The notes: generated by a model from the letters alone, not told the origin. 51,243 bases of DNA from Candidatus Aminicenantota bacterium (GCA_011773465.1 WVXO01000025.1:1450-52692); one strand, 5' to 3'. Positions 8,034-16,440 are shown, counted from the first letter of the stretch. A program made the numbers and translations.

Positions 8034-9096
8034 CTCTTTCTTTCTTTCGAAGAGCACAATAATCAAAAAGGAAGCTTTCTAGAAGTGTCTGAGGAGTGAT
8101 AGAGGTTGTTTTCATCTTTAGATCAACTTCTTCAAGCTCAGCCAAAACTCGACTCAAATCTCTCATGGAAAATTTTTCAACCAAAGAGAAAAATTCCTTA
8201 AATTTGGATGCATAAAAGTTACCAAATTTTTCTTGGATATGTGGCCTCAATTCTTTGAAAATCGCCTTCCTATCCATACTTTTCTCTTTAAGGAGAAGCT
8301 TGGCCAAAAAAATATCACGGAAGAACTTGGCCATTGAACCCAGAATATATTCAGGCTTCACTCCTTCTTTGAACAAGTTATTCAAAACGATAAGACTCCG
8401 TTCAAAATCAGCCTTTCCCAGGCTATCAGCAATTTCCCACTCAAAAAAGGTCTTGACCCAACCGGAAACCTGGTTGACGTCATCCAATTCAATCACCTTT
8501 TTTTCACCTACGAATGTTATTAGTTTCTCTATCTCATTACTTACCCTTCTCAAGTCATTCCCAACGAGCTCCTGGAGTTTTATTTTCGCTTCAAGCTCCG
8601 CCGTCTTTCCTTGAGTAAGAAATTTTTTATCCATCCAGGCATAAAGAGCTTTTTCTTTTAAATATTTTAACTCTTTTAAGCTAACCACTGCTGAAGAAAT
8701 GGACGAAAAAAATTTGAAGAGCGAGGTATTTTTTTTTATTTTTCCCGAGAAAACGATGATGATGACAGTCTTGGAAGGAGGAGAGGAAAAATAGTCCTTC
8801 AATATTGATTCCTCCCCGGAGGAAAGGTTCTCCTTCTTACCTTTAGGAACCTCGACGACAATTATCCGCCAGGGGGAGATAAAAATAGGAAGTGCCCTGG
8901 CTGAATCGATGACTTCAGCCCATGAGTTATCTTCAAGGTTGAATCTCTCCACACCATAATCCTGAATGTCAGGAGAAATCAGGGCTTCTTTGAGTTCGTT
9001 AGCAAATTCCCAGGCGAGAAAAGTCTCCTCTCCGTAAAAAAAATAACAGGGGACAAGATTCTCTTCTTTTATTTCTTTACCCTGGAAATTTACCAC
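8008..9096 (-). CDS. holA: DNA polymerase III subunit delta
   Basis: Delta opens the sliding beta clamp within the clamp-loader complex. 362 residues: N-terminal 'LVPCYFFYGEETFLAWEFANELKEAL' (the LYGEE-type segment), 'DSARALPIFISPWRIIVVE', central AAA-like 'LQELVGNDLRRVSNEIEKLITFVG', and C-terminal helical collar 'SMRDLSRVLAELEEVDLKMKTT...PQTLLESFLFDYCAL'. No Walker A motif, as expected for delta. Start is GTG at 9096, four bases after the lptE stop, with AGGAG overlapping that stop: likely translational coupling. Ends antisense to the last codons of rpsT. Confidence 0.9.
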   Translation of the reverse strand: MVNFQGKEIKEENLVPCYFFYGEETFLAWEFANELKEALISPDIQDYGVERFNLEDNSWAEVIDSARALPIFISPWRIIVVEVPKGKKENLSSGEESILKDYFSSPPSKTVIIIVFSGKIKKNTSLFKFFSSISSAVVSLKELKYLKEKALYAWMDKKFLTQGKTAELEAKIKLQELVGNDLRRVSNEIEKLITFVGEKKVIELDDVNQVSGWVKTFFEWEIADSLGKADFERSLIVLNNLFKEGVKPEYILGSMAKFFRDIFLAKLLLKEKSMDRKAIFKELRPHIQEKFGNFYASKFKEFFSLVEKFSMRDLSRVLAELEEVDLKMKTTSITPQTLLESFLFDYCALRKKERVTWRERRD

Positions 9097-9100
9097 TCTC

Positions 9101-9610
9101 CTAAAATCCTTCTAAAATCGTGCTCACTAAACTTCTAGCGAATTTCACGGCGACCTTGTCCAAAGCTTCTGATTCAACGGTCTCAAAATCTACCCCTTCT
9201 GGCACTTCGTATTCTTCCAGATATTGAAAATTTGGATTGGAAAAGATAATTTTTTGATTAGCCAGGTCTTTCAAGACGATCTTAGCCGCGATAGTTATAT
9301 TGTATCTATCAGCCGTTGCCTCTTTCGAAAAAGCTATGGGAGTAACACGGAAGCCAATGATTTCCCCTATCAGGATAGCATCTGCAGACTCCATATTTCC
9401 GGTGATCTCTACTTTTCCTCTAGCTACAATCTCATCAATAACACTTTGAGTTAACTTCAGGTCAAGCTCAAATCGTGTGGTTAAGTTTTTGAACATGGGA
9501 ATGTTCATTCTCTCTATATGAGGGGGGAGGAAGCTTCCAGTCCCACGAAGATGGTAGCCACAGTGGAGGAAGAAAAGGCACGCGAGAAAAAGAAAGAAAA
9601 ATTTTTTCAT
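9101..9610 (-). CDS. lptE: LPS-assembly lipoprotein LptE
   Basis: LptE is the outer-membrane lipoprotein plug of LptD that completes LPS export. 169 residues with signal peptide MKKFFFLFLACLFFLHC and lipidation Cys17, followed at once by GYHLRG, the hallmark of the LptE/RlpB family ('CGYHLRG'). Downstream are 'IPMFKNLTTRFELDLKLTQSVIDEIVARGKV' and 'ADAILIGEI', also typical of this family. Sits between leuS and holA, the same leuS-lptE-holA order as in many proteobacteria. Its presence supports a diderm cell with LPS. Confidence 0.92.
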   Translation of the reverse strand: MKKFFFLFLACLFFLHCGYHLRGTGSFLPPHIERMNIPMFKNLTTRFELDLKLTQSVIDEIVARGKVEITGNMESADAILIGEIIGFRVTPIAFSKEATADRYNITIAAKIVLKDLANQKIIFSNPNFQYLEEYEVPEGVDFETVESEALDKVAVKFARSLVSTILEGF

Positions 9611-9630
9611 AACAGGCTAAGAAAAAACAT

Positions 9631-12111
9631 TTACACTACTATGTTAACCAGTTTGTTCTTGATGTAGATTATTTTCTTGACCTCTTTCTCTCCTATAAGA
9701 CTTTTGATTCGATTTAAACCCAGAGCCATTTCTTCAATTTGGTCCTCATCTAAATCTCTTTCCGCTTCAAATTTGTCCCTCAGCTTGCCGCTGACCTGAA
9801 CGACAATGGTGACTTTCTCCTCGGCGGCTAAATCCGGATCGAAAGACGGCCAAGGAGAATGGATAATGTAAGTTTTATGACCCATTCTTTCCCATAATTC
9901 TTCACAAAGATGAGGAGCAAAGGGCGATAGAAGCAAAACAAGGATCTCCAGGGATTCCCTCAATAGATTCTTCCCTCTAACGCTTTGCTTTAATGTTTCT
10001 TTTTCTTTCTTGATCAGGTTGTAAAATTCCATTATAGAGCTTATGGCTGTATTCAAATGGTACCTTTTGTCAATATCATCGCTGACTTTTTTTATAGTCT
10101 GGTGCATTTTTATCCTCAGCTTGCTGGCGTTTTCCTCTATTCCTGCCTCTTCTTGAGGACTGGACTTCTGTTTAAAAACGTCCAGATTTTCCTGGATTGT
10201 CATCCAAAGACGATTCAGGAATCTGTAACAGCCATCTATGCCTTCATCGTTCCAGATGAACTCTTTTTCCGGAGGAGAAGCGAAAAGAATAAAAAGCCGC
10301 AGCGAATCCGCCCCGTATTTTTCAATTATATCGTCAGGATCCACGACATTTCCCTTTGATTTGGACATCTTTGCTCCATCCTTGACCACCATGCCCTGGG
10401 CAAGCAAGCGAGGAAAAGGCTCATCTATTACCGTTAATCCAAAATCTCTGAAATATTTGCAGAAAAAACGAGCATAGATCAGATGAAGAATCGCATGCTC
10501 GACTCCTCCTATATAAAGATCAACAGGAAGCCAGTAATCGGCAGCTTGAGGATTAAAAGGAAGCTTTTCTTCGCTAGGGGAGGTATAACGAAAGAAATAC
10601 CAGGATGAATCAAAAAAAGTGTCCATGGTATCTGTTTCCCTCAGTGCATCTCTTTTGCATTTGGGACATGTCGTCTTGACAAAGCTTTCCACTTTTTCAA
10701 GAGGAGAACCTTCCTCTCCTTTTAACTCAACATCGAGAGGGAGTACAACTGGTAAATCTTCATACGGAACTCCGACTATTCCGCACTTCTGGCAGTGGAT
10801 AACAGGGATAGGGGTACCCCAATAGCGCTGCCTAGAGATGCCCCAGTCCCGAATCCGATAGAGTATGCTTTTTCTTCCGAATCTCTTTTCTTGCGCGTGC
10901 TGGCACATCTCCTCCATAGCTTCAAGAGAAGGTTTATCAGAGAAAGGTCCAGAATTAACAACCATGCCATAATCTTCAAATGACTCTTCCGGCTCTCCCG
11001 AGGGAGCTTCTCCTTCAGGAACAATGACAACCTTTATGGGCAAGGAATATTTCTTAGCAAACTCGAAATCCCTCTGGTCATGGGCAGGTACAGCCATGAT
11101 CGCCCCGGTTCCGTATTCCATCAAAACATAATTGGAGATCCAAACCGGAATCGCTTCACCGCTGAAAGGATTAATAGCTTTCTTTCCTGTATCGATACCC
11201 TCCTTTTCTATCTCTCCTGGTTCCTTCTTGAAACGGAGGCTCTCTATATTCTTGTCTATCCACTTCTGTAATTTTTCTCTTTGTCTTGAATCAGCGATCA
11301 ATTCCTGACTTAATGGATGCTCGGGAGAAAGCGCTAAAAATGTAGCCCCATAGATCGTATCAATCCTCGTGGTAAATACTTCAATTGATAGGGGAGTATC
11401 AGGAACGGGAAAAGTGATATAAGCTCCCGTACTCTTTCCGATCCAATTTTTTTGCATGAGAAGGACATGTTCAGGCCATTTTTCCAAAAGATCATGACCT
11501 GAAACAAGCTCTTCTGCATAATCTGTAATCTTTAAGAACCATTGCTCCATTTCTTTCAGCTTGACGAGAGACTCGCACCGCCAGCACCGCTCCCCAATTA
11601 CTTGTTCGTTCGCCAGCACGGTCTGACATTGGGGACACCAGTTAACCTTACTTCTCTTGCGGTAAGCCAAATTCCTTTCGAGCATCTTCAGGAAAATCCA
11701 CTGGTTCCATTTATAATACTCGGGTAAACAGGTGTTGACTTCTCTCGACCAGTCATAGCTGAAGCCTATTCTTTTCAATTGGCTTCTCATATGGGCTATG
11801 TTACTAAGAGTCCATTCTTGAGGATGCACTCCCTGAGTAATTGCGGCATTCTCTGCAGGCAGCCCGAGCGCATCCCATCCTATCGGATGGATCACGCTGA
11901 AGCCCTTCATCATTTTATAGCGGGAAATCACATCACCGATCGTATAATTTCGGACCTGCCCCATGTGAATGGCCCCAGAAGGGTAGGGGTACATTTCGAG
12001 GCAGTAAAATTTTGATTTTTGGGAATCTTCACAAGACATAAAAACTTCTTTTTCTTCCCAAATCTTTTGCCATTTTTTCTCAATCTGCTGGAAATTGTAC
12101 TCTTCCTTCAT
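9631..12111 (-). CDS. leuS: Leucyl-tRNA synthetase
   Basis: Class Ia synthetase charging tRNA-Leu. 826 residues with a CP1 editing domain ('TTRIDTIYGATFLALSPEHPL', 'YGTGAIMAVPAHDQRDFEFAKKYSLPIKVVI'), zinc cysteines in 'WCPQCQTVLANEQV...CWRC', the KMSKS loop 'DGAKMSKSKGNVVDP', and the anticodon domain. Oddity: the catalytic HIGH motif, normally HMGH in LeuRS, reads H49-M-G-Q52 ('SGAIHMGQVRNYTIGDV'; codon CAG). Everything else is intact, so the enzyme is probably functional. First gene of leuS-lptE-holA. No T-box leader was found. Confidence 0.97.
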   Translation of the reverse strand: MKEEYNFQQIEKKWQKIWEEKEVFMSCEDSQKSKFYCLEMYPYPSGAIHMGQVRNYTIGDVISRYKMMKGFSVIHPIGWDALGLPAENAAITQGVHPQEWTLSNIAHMRSQLKRIGFSYDWSREVNTCLPEYYKWNQWIFLKMLERNLAYRKRSKVNWCPQCQTVLANEQVIGERCWRCESLVKLKEMEQWFLKITDYAEELVSGHDLLEKWPEHVLLMQKNWIGKSTGAYITFPVPDTPLSIEVFTTRIDTIYGATFLALSPEHPLSQELIADSRQREKLQKWIDKNIESLRFKKEPGEIEKEGIDTGKKAINPFSGEAIPVWISNYVLMEYGTGAIMAVPAHDQRDFEFAKKYSLPIKVVIVPEGEAPSGEPEESFEDYGMVVNSGPFSDKPSLEAMEEMCQHAQEKRFGRKSILYRIRDWGISRQRYWGTPIPVIHCQKCGIVGVPYEDLPVVLPLDVELKGEEGSPLEKVESFVKTTCPKCKRDALRETDTMDTFFDSSWYFFRYTSPSEEKLPFNPQAADYWLPVDLYIGGVEHAILHLIYARFFCKYFRDFGLTVIDEPFPRLLAQGMVVKDGAKMSKSKGNVVDPDDIIEKYGADSLRLFILFASPPEKEFIWNDEGIDGCYRFLNRLWMTIQENLDVFKQKSSPQEEAGIEENASKLRIKMHQTIKKVSDDIDKRYHLNTAISSIMEFYNLIKKEKETLKQSVRGKNLLRESLEILVLLLSPFAPHLCEELWERMGHKTYIIHSPWPSFDPDLAAEEKVTIVVQVSGKLRDKFEAERDLDEDQIEEMALGLNRIKSLIGEKEVKKIIYIKNKLVNIVV

Positions 12112-12168
12112 CTTTTTAATCTTCTTAAGTTATTTTCAGGGGTTAGGATAGAAGAGAAACAGCCTCTT

Positions 12169-12197
12169 CTTTTATCCTTTTTTTCCCTGAAATTCAA
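12169..12197 (-). promoter_or_regulatory. Candidate promoter for leuS operon
   Basis: On the minus strand: TTGAAT (12192-12197), 17-nt spacer, TAAAAG (12169-12174). The leader would be about 50 nt and contains a small GAAGAG/CTCTTC hairpin. The boxes are imperfect; this is the best candidate rather than a certain promoter. Confidence 0.5.
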
Positions 12198-12259
12198 TCA
12201 TAAATATTAGATTTATTACCCCTAAAAGTCAAGATAGTGTGGCCAGGTCATGCGCTGAA

Positions 12260-12316
12260 AGACTTTGAATAGTGCGAGAGGCCATCCCACTTACTTTTTC
12301 AAAGTATTCAAAGTCT
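12260..12316. repeat. Inverted repeat AGACTTTGAATA, 33-nt loop
   Basis: A perfect 12-bp inverted repeat (12260-12271 and 12305-12316) lies in the divergent leuS/ABC-importer region. Its right arm continues as TCAAAGTCTGATCC, which also occurs at about 15250 in the MITE-like element, linking it to the repeat families of this genome rather than to an operator. No cobalamin box was found here. Confidence 0.6.
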
Positions 12317-12329
12317 GATCCTCGATGAC

Positions 12330-12358
12330 TTGATTATTATCGGGAAATTATATATTTT
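12330..12358 (+). promoter_or_regulatory. Candidate promoter for ABC importer operon
   Basis: TTGATT (12330-12335), 17-nt spacer, TATTTT (12353-12358), giving a leader of about 36 nt. A second option, TTGTCT (12364-12369) with N17 and TCTTAT (12387-12392), would place the start of transcription next to the ATG and make the mRNA leaderless like several others here. Both match the consensus only partly. Confidence 0.4.
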
Positions 12359-12400
12359 TCACCTTGTCTTTCTAAAAAATTAAGTTTCTTATCCTTTAAG

Positions 12401-13195
12401 ATGGCACTTCTCGAAGTAAAAGACCTATCCGCAGGATACGAAAACGGGTATGTTGTGGAGAATATCTCTTTTTCCCTGAAAGACGGGGAGTTCCTCTCTA
12501 TTCTTGGACGAAACGGGTCAGGTAAAAGCACATTGATGAAAGCTCTCCAAGGGCTACTAAAGAATGCTTCTGGTCTCATCACAGTTGATGGTGAAGATAT
12601 CTCTTCTTTAAAAGTGCGGCATCTCGCCAAAAAAATAGCTTATGTTCCCCAGATATTCAGCTTCTCCTTTGAATTCAGTGTGATGGAAACTGTTCTGATG
12701 GGAAGGTATATTCATCAGGGCCGTCTAGGAGGCATCTCTTCCTCAGACTCCAGGATTGTGGAGGAAGTCATGAGCCTCGCCCAGATTGAACATCTCAAGG
12801 ATAAGAAGATAGCTCATCTAAGCGGCGGCGAGCGCCAGAGAGTCTTCATCGCTCGGGCATTAGCCCAGGATACGCCCTTTCTTTTTCTCGATGAACCCAG
12901 TTCCCATCTCGACATAAGCTACCAGGTAGAGATCTATCAGATACTTAAGCGCTTACAAGAAGAAAAAGGCAAAACCATCCTCTCCACCGAGCACAACATT
13001 AACCTAGTTATTCCCTATTCGCAGAGACTCATGTTCCTAAAAGAGGGGAAAGTCATAGCCTTGGGTGAACCAGAAAAGTTGATAACAAAGGAGAATATAA
13101 AAGAAGTTTTCGAGGCAGATGTGGAAATAAGAGAAAATATCCATTCAAAGCTCCCTGAAATATCCTTAATCCCGAAAGCGGGGGAGAAGTCGTGA
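12401..13195 (+). CDS. btuD: ABC importer ATPase, BtuD/FecE type
   Basis: Nucleotide-binding subunit driving uptake of vitamin B12 or an iron chelate. 264 residues with Walker A GRNGSGKST near residue 38, Q-loop 'AYVPQ', signature LSGGERQRVFIARAL near residue 139, Walker B 'PFLFLDEPSSHLD' and the H-loop 'STEHNINLV'. The spacing and sequence match the FecE/BtuD/HemV group. The stop overlaps the next gene's GTG start (GTGA), and that gene overlaps the permease, forming a coupled ATPase-binding protein-permease operon. Substrate is not fixed by sequence; B12 is favoured because of the binding protein type and the nearby B12-dependent mutase. Confidence 0.88.
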   Translation: MALLEVKDLSAGYENGYVVENISFSLKDGEFLSILGRNGSGKSTLMKALQGLLKNASGLITVDGEDISSLKVRHLAKKIAYVPQIFSFSFEFSVMETVLMGRYIHQGRLGGISSSDSRIVEEVMSLAQIEHLKDKKIAHLSGGERQRVFIARALAQDTPFLFLDEPSSHLDISYQVEIYQILKRLQEEKGKTILSTEHNINLVIPYSQRLMFLKEGKVIALGEPEKLITKENIKEVFEADVEIRENIHSKLPEISLIPKAGEKS

Positions 13196-14100
13196 AATCG
13201 AAAAGAATACATGCAGTTTTGCTGTTATTTTCGCTTAATGCTGTTCTCTTTGGGGGCCAGCAGAGAACTATAAAAGATGATCTGGATTTTCCGTTTGTTA
13301 TGAGTTCTCCTCCTCAAAGAATCATCTCCTTGGCTCCCAACATCACAGAGATTCTTTTTGATCTGGATTTAGGGGAAAAAGTTGTCGGGGTCACCCGCTA
13401 TTGTGATTTCCCGGAGAAGGCCTTGAAGAAGGAAAAAATCGGGGGGATGATTGACCTCAATCTAGAAAAGATAATCGCCCTAGAACCTGATTTAATCATA
13501 GGCTTTAGGGGAAATCCTCTAAGAATCATTGAGCGCCTCAGAGGCCTTCATCTTCCTTTGTTCGTTTTAGAAATGGGAACAAATCTTGAAACGCTATTCA
13601 TCATCATCGAGAAAATAGGAACAATCACCCAAAAGGAAAAGAAGGCAGAAACCCTTATAGAATCTCTGAAAAAGAGATACAAAAAAACCCAGACAGCACT
13701 CCGTGATGTGCAGCATGAGCCAAGAGTCTTTCTCTCTATCTATGGCACCGGTCTCTGGACCTGTGGAAAAGGGAGTTTCCTTAATGACCTTGTCGGAAAA
13801 GCCAGGGGCGTGAATATTGCCGGAAACATCCCCAGGAAATGGCTTCACTACAACCGAGAACAGCTCATCCATGATAACCCTGAAGTCATCATCATCTTAT
13901 CCAAATCGCAAGGAGAATTCTCCAAAGTCAAAGATTGGATAAAAAGTGAAGCTCATCTTAAGGGAATCAAAGCCGTGGAGACAGACAGAGTCTATTTTCT
14001 GGATGAAAACTTGGCCTCCAGGCCAGGTCCTCGCCTAATAGATGCTCTTGAAGAGCTGGCTCGAATCCTCCATCCTCAATTTTTCAAGGAAGAGCGTTGA
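13192..14100 (+). CDS. btuF: Periplasmic substrate-binding protein, BtuF-like
   Basis: Captures the ligand for the importer. 302 residues with an N-terminal signal peptide (MKSKRIHAVLLLFSLNAVLFGG). The class III binding-protein fold is indicated by 'PQRIISLAPNITEILFDLDLGEKVVGVTRYCDFPEKA', close to the SLAPxxTEIlFalG signature of BtuF, and later 'IIALEPDLIIGF' and 'ARILHPQFF'. No lipobox Cys is evident, so a soluble periplasmic protein is expected. Starts with GTG overlapping the ATPase stop. It could alternatively bind a siderophore; the BtuF-like N-terminal motif favours cobalamin. Confidence 0.82.
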   Translation: MKSKRIHAVLLLFSLNAVLFGGQQRTIKDDLDFPFVMSSPPQRIISLAPNITEILFDLDLGEKVVGVTRYCDFPEKALKKEKIGGMIDLNLEKIIALEPDLIIGFRGNPLRIIERLRGLHLPLFVLEMGTNLETLFIIIEKIGTITQKEKKAETLIESLKKRYKKTQTALRDVQHEPRVFLSIYGTGLWTCGKGSFLNDLVGKARGVNIAGNIPRKWLHYNREQLIHDNPEVIIILSKSQGEFSKVKDWIKSEAHLKGIKAVETDRVYFLDENLASRPGPRLIDALEELARILHPQFFKEER

Positions 14101-15086
14101 AAACAACGGTAAAAAAACTCAGGCTTCTCCTTGTTCTTCTTATCCTTCTTGCTGCAGGCTTTCTGATCTCTCTTCTCCAAGGGCCTGTTGAGACGAATTT
14201 TCATGATCTATGGAACCTTATCATCAATAACGATAGCACCTTCAGGACAATCTTCATAGACCTCAGGCTTTCCCGGGCACTTTTAGCTTTTCTAGTAGGA
14301 GCTAGCCTTTCGCTTTCCGGGGCAATCCTCCAAGGATACTTCCAAAATCCAATGGCTGGTCCGTTTGTTGTCGGCGTCTCCTCTGGAGCTTCCTTCGGGG
14401 CTGTCCTCTGCATTTACCTTGGATTAAACATACGAATCATCGGGTTCTCTGTTCAGAGCATTTTTGCCTTTGCCTCAGGATTTGCCATTGTTTCTCTTGT
14501 CTATCTCCTCTCCCAAAGAAAAGGTGTTTTCAAGGTTGAAACTCTGCTCCTAACAGGGATTGCTGCAGGAGCTCTGGCCTCAGCTCTAACGTCCTTTATG
14601 ATATTCCTGAAAGCAGACTCCTTCGAACAGGCTGTCTTCTGGCTCCTGGGAAGTTTTGCGCTGTCCGACTGGAATCAAATCACCGCTGTCTTACCTTACT
14701 TTTTTCTTTGTTTTATCATCGCTCAGTGGCTGGCTAAGGACATGAACCTCCTGGTTTTGGGGGATGATGTAGCCCAATCGTTGGGTTGTCCGGTCAGTAG
14801 CGTCAGGAAAATTTTCCTAGCCCTTTCCACTTTCCTCGCTGCTTCATCTGTCTCAGTCAGCGGAATCATCGGATTTGTTGGCCTAATTGTTCCTCATTGG
14901 ATACGGATTCTCATAGGGCCTGACCACAGGTATCTCTTCCTCTTTTCTTCTCTAACAGGGGGAATCTTTCTCCTCTACTCTGATCTTCTGGCCCGCACTC
15001 TGCTCCAGGGCGAGCTGCCTATCGGAATCATCACTGCAGTCGTGGGCGCCCCTTTCTTCATCTATCTCCTCAGCCAGCGAAAATAA
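14097..15086 (+). CDS. btuC: ABC importer permease, BtuC/FecCD family
   Basis: Membrane channel of the importer. 329 residues and about ten hydrophobic segments. Family motifs are visible: 'LRLSRALLAFLVGASLSLSGAILQGYFQNPMAGPFVVGVSSGASFGAVL' near residues 55-100 (described in pieces: LRLSRAL, GAILQGYFQNPMA, GVSSGASFGA) and 'VSVSGIIGFVGLIVPHWIRILIGPDHR' with the coupling helix. The start is TTG at 14097, overlapping the previous stop (TTGA); there is no better ATG. Last gene of the operon; a MITE-like element begins 7 nt after its stop. Confidence 0.88.
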   Translation: MKTTVKKLRLLLVLLILLAAGFLISLLQGPVETNFHDLWNLIINNDSTFRTIFIDLRLSRALLAFLVGASLSLSGAILQGYFQNPMAGPFVVGVSSGASFGAVLCIYLGLNIRIIGFSVQSIFAFASGFAIVSLVYLLSQRKGVFKVETLLLTGIAAGALASALTSFMIFLKADSFEQAVFWLLGSFALSDWNQITAVLPYFFLCFIIAQWLAKDMNLLVLGDDVAQSLGCPVSSVRKIFLALSTFLAASSVSVSGIIGFVGLIVPHWIRILIGPDHRYLFLFSSLTGGIFLLYSDLLARTLLQGELPIGIITAVVGAPFFIYLLSQRK

Positions 15087-15092
15087 AGAAGG

Positions 15093-15377
15093 AAGCATCT
15101 TTTTTTCCGGGAAATAGATGGGCTGGAAAAACCACAAACATTGAGCAGGCAGGGTGGTTGAGAAAACAGTAAGGAAGGCTGAGTTTGGCTTCAGATTTTT
15201 TCGTGAAGTGTATTCAGAGATGAAATCTAGCCCAGTTCTCAACATGATATCAAAGTCTGATCCCGAGCGAAGCCTGTATCCGAGTTCTTTCTTAGGGGAA
15301 CAGTCCCGTTTTTCTTTGAGTGTTTTCGAAACACCCAGCCTGATCGTTTACGTGCAATCACGGAAAAAAGATGCTTA
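15093..15377. mobile_element. MITE-like element, copy A
   Basis: A non-coding segment of about 285 bp bounded by terminal inverted repeats: left AAGCATC-T7-CCG, right CGG-A6-GATGCTT. It is repeated with roughly 80% identity at 16075-16383. Inside are an inverted pair related to GGGGTCAGACTTT / AAAGTCTGATCCC and a GTGTTTTCGAAACAC palindrome. No transposase is present. The small ORFs that cross it are not conserved between the copies, so it is not coding. Confidence 0.75.
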
Positions 15378-15393
15378 CAACAGAATATAAATC

Positions 15394-15423
15394 TTGTTTA
15401 TTATCCCATAGAAGTGTTAAAAT
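15394..15423 (+). promoter_or_regulatory. Promoter for the 15433 gene
   Basis: TTGTTT (15394-15399), 18-nt spacer, TAAAAT (15418-15423). Exactly 9 nt separate the -10 box from the ATG, as at ftsY and lpxK, implying a leaderless transcript. It begins just outside the right end of MITE copy A. Confidence 0.65.
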
Positions 15424-15432
15424 GGTGCGCCC

Positions 15433-16011
15433 ATGAAATTCTTCTTCGTTCGAGACCACTTGAGGAAATACAGATATTTTTCTTCTGAAACCTTAAGTCA
15501 AATCAAAGTCAAGTCTTCTCGCTGGAAAGAAATCTGGGAATTGGCTAAAAAGAAGCTTATGCTCATGCCTCAAAGAGTCCTCAGACAGGAACAGGCTTTC
15601 GGAAGAGTCCTGAAATTGGAGGGGAAGAAAATCCAGGTTTTTCACTCGGGCCGACTGGATGAGAAGAGAATAAAAATCAAATTTTATTTCTTCCTCCAGA
15701 AACAGAGAACAAAACACATTTTCCTTCTCACTGGAGAAACTCTGCTTCTCCCTATCAGCGGATTGGCCGCCTTCCTCCCTGGACCGAACGTTTTCTTTGG
15801 CTACTTGGCTCTTTTAATGATCACCCACTGGCAGGCTTTTAAAGGAATAAACAGGTTGCTGAAAAAAGAACACGAGTTCATCTCCTCTTCAGTATTTAAG
15901 GATTGGGAGCAGGCGCTTGAATATAAAAAAGACGAAATATACAGTCAAATTCTTGAAAAAATAGAAAAAAAATACAAGCTTAACGACATTCATAAAGTCC
16001 TCTGGAAATAG
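15433..16011 (+). CDS. Unknown membrane-associated protein between MITE copies
   Basis: 192 residues, not confidently recognised. The N-terminal half is strongly basic (KVKSSRWKEIWELAKKKLMLMPQRVLR), with a beta-rich 'LKLEGKKIQVFHSG' stretch. A hydrophobic hairpin follows: 'FLLTGETLLLPISGLAAFLPGPNVFFGYLALLMITHWQAF', with a central PGPN turn (about residues 115-117 onward). The C-terminal part is a charged helix. The PGPN hairpin and flanking pattern distantly recall the mitochondrial K+/H+ exchange-related (Mit_KHE1) family, but I cannot confirm this. It has its own promoter and is flanked on both sides by copies of the same MITE-like element. Confidence 0.7.
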   Translation: MKFFFVRDHLRKYRYFSSETLSQIKVKSSRWKEIWELAKKKLMLMPQRVLRQEQAFGRVLKLEGKKIQVFHSGRLDEKRIKIKFYFFLQKQRTKHIFLLTGETLLLPISGLAAFLPGPNVFFGYLALLMITHWQAFKGINRLLKKEHEFISSSVFKDWEQALEYKKDEIYSQILEKIEKKYKLNDIHKVLWK

Positions 16012-16040
16012 GAGAGGCTTGATTCGGCAACTTTCCCCCT

Positions 16041-16062
16041 ATCACGGAAAAAGAAATGTTTA
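16041..16062. mobile_element. Remnant of a MITE right end
   Basis: ATCACGGAAAAAGAAATGTT matches the right end of copy A (ATCACGGAAAAAAGATGCTT) with few changes. It lies 12 nt before copy B, so a third, mostly deleted copy once sat between the 15433 gene and copy B, or B inserted into an older one. Confidence 0.5.
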
Positions 16063-16074
16063 GGGCAACTCTGC

Positions 16075-16383
16075 AAGCATCTTTCTTTCCGGGAAATAGA
16101 CGTGCTGGAAAAACCACAAGCATTAATCAGCCTGGCTGATTGAGAAAACCATGAGGAAGGCTGAGCGGGGGTCAGACTTTTTCGTGAAGTGAATTCAGAG
16201 ATGAGATCTGGCCTTATTCTCAACATGATGTCAAAGCCTGACCCCGAGCGAAGCCTGTCTCCGAGTTCAGAAAAAGGGGAAAGTCTCCTTTTTCTTAGGG
16301 GGGACGGTCCCGGTTTTTTTTGAGCGTTCTCGAAACACCCAGCCTGATCGTTTACTTGCAATCAAGGAAAAAAAGATGTTTAC
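16075..16383. mobile_element. MITE-like element, copy B
   Basis: About 309 bp, same orientation as copy A. Terminal inverted repeats: left AAGCATCTTTCTTTCCG, right GG-A7-GATGTTT. Relative to A it carries an extra AGAAAAAGGGGAAAGTCTCC-type insert near 16268. Its internal arms are better preserved: GGGGTCAGACTTT at about 16165 and TCAAAGCCTGACCCC at about 16230. The promoter of the following gene starts just outside its right end. Confidence 0.75.
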
Positions 16384-16399
16384 GGTAATTCCTTTTCAT

Positions 16400-16428
16400 T
16401 TGACAAAGCATAGATTTTATTTTATCTA
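16400..16428 (+). promoter_or_regulatory. Promoter for DUF948/YtxH pair
   Basis: Perfect TTGACA (16400-16405), 17-nt spacer, TATCTA (16423-16428). The ATG follows 12 nt after the -10 box, so the leader would be about 6 nt with no room for a Shine-Dalgarno sequence. Confidence 0.7.
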
Positions 16429-16440
16429 TTAATAACTGCA

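Noticed and set aside
12112-12400. T-box (leuS) or cobalamin riboswitch (importer) in the divergent region
   Set aside because: No T-box AGGGTGGNACCGCG-type sequence and no B12 box were found on either strand; only a plain 12-bp inverted repeat.
15154-15390. 78-codon frame in MITE copy A
   Set aside because: Not preserved in copy B; chance frame in repeat sequence.
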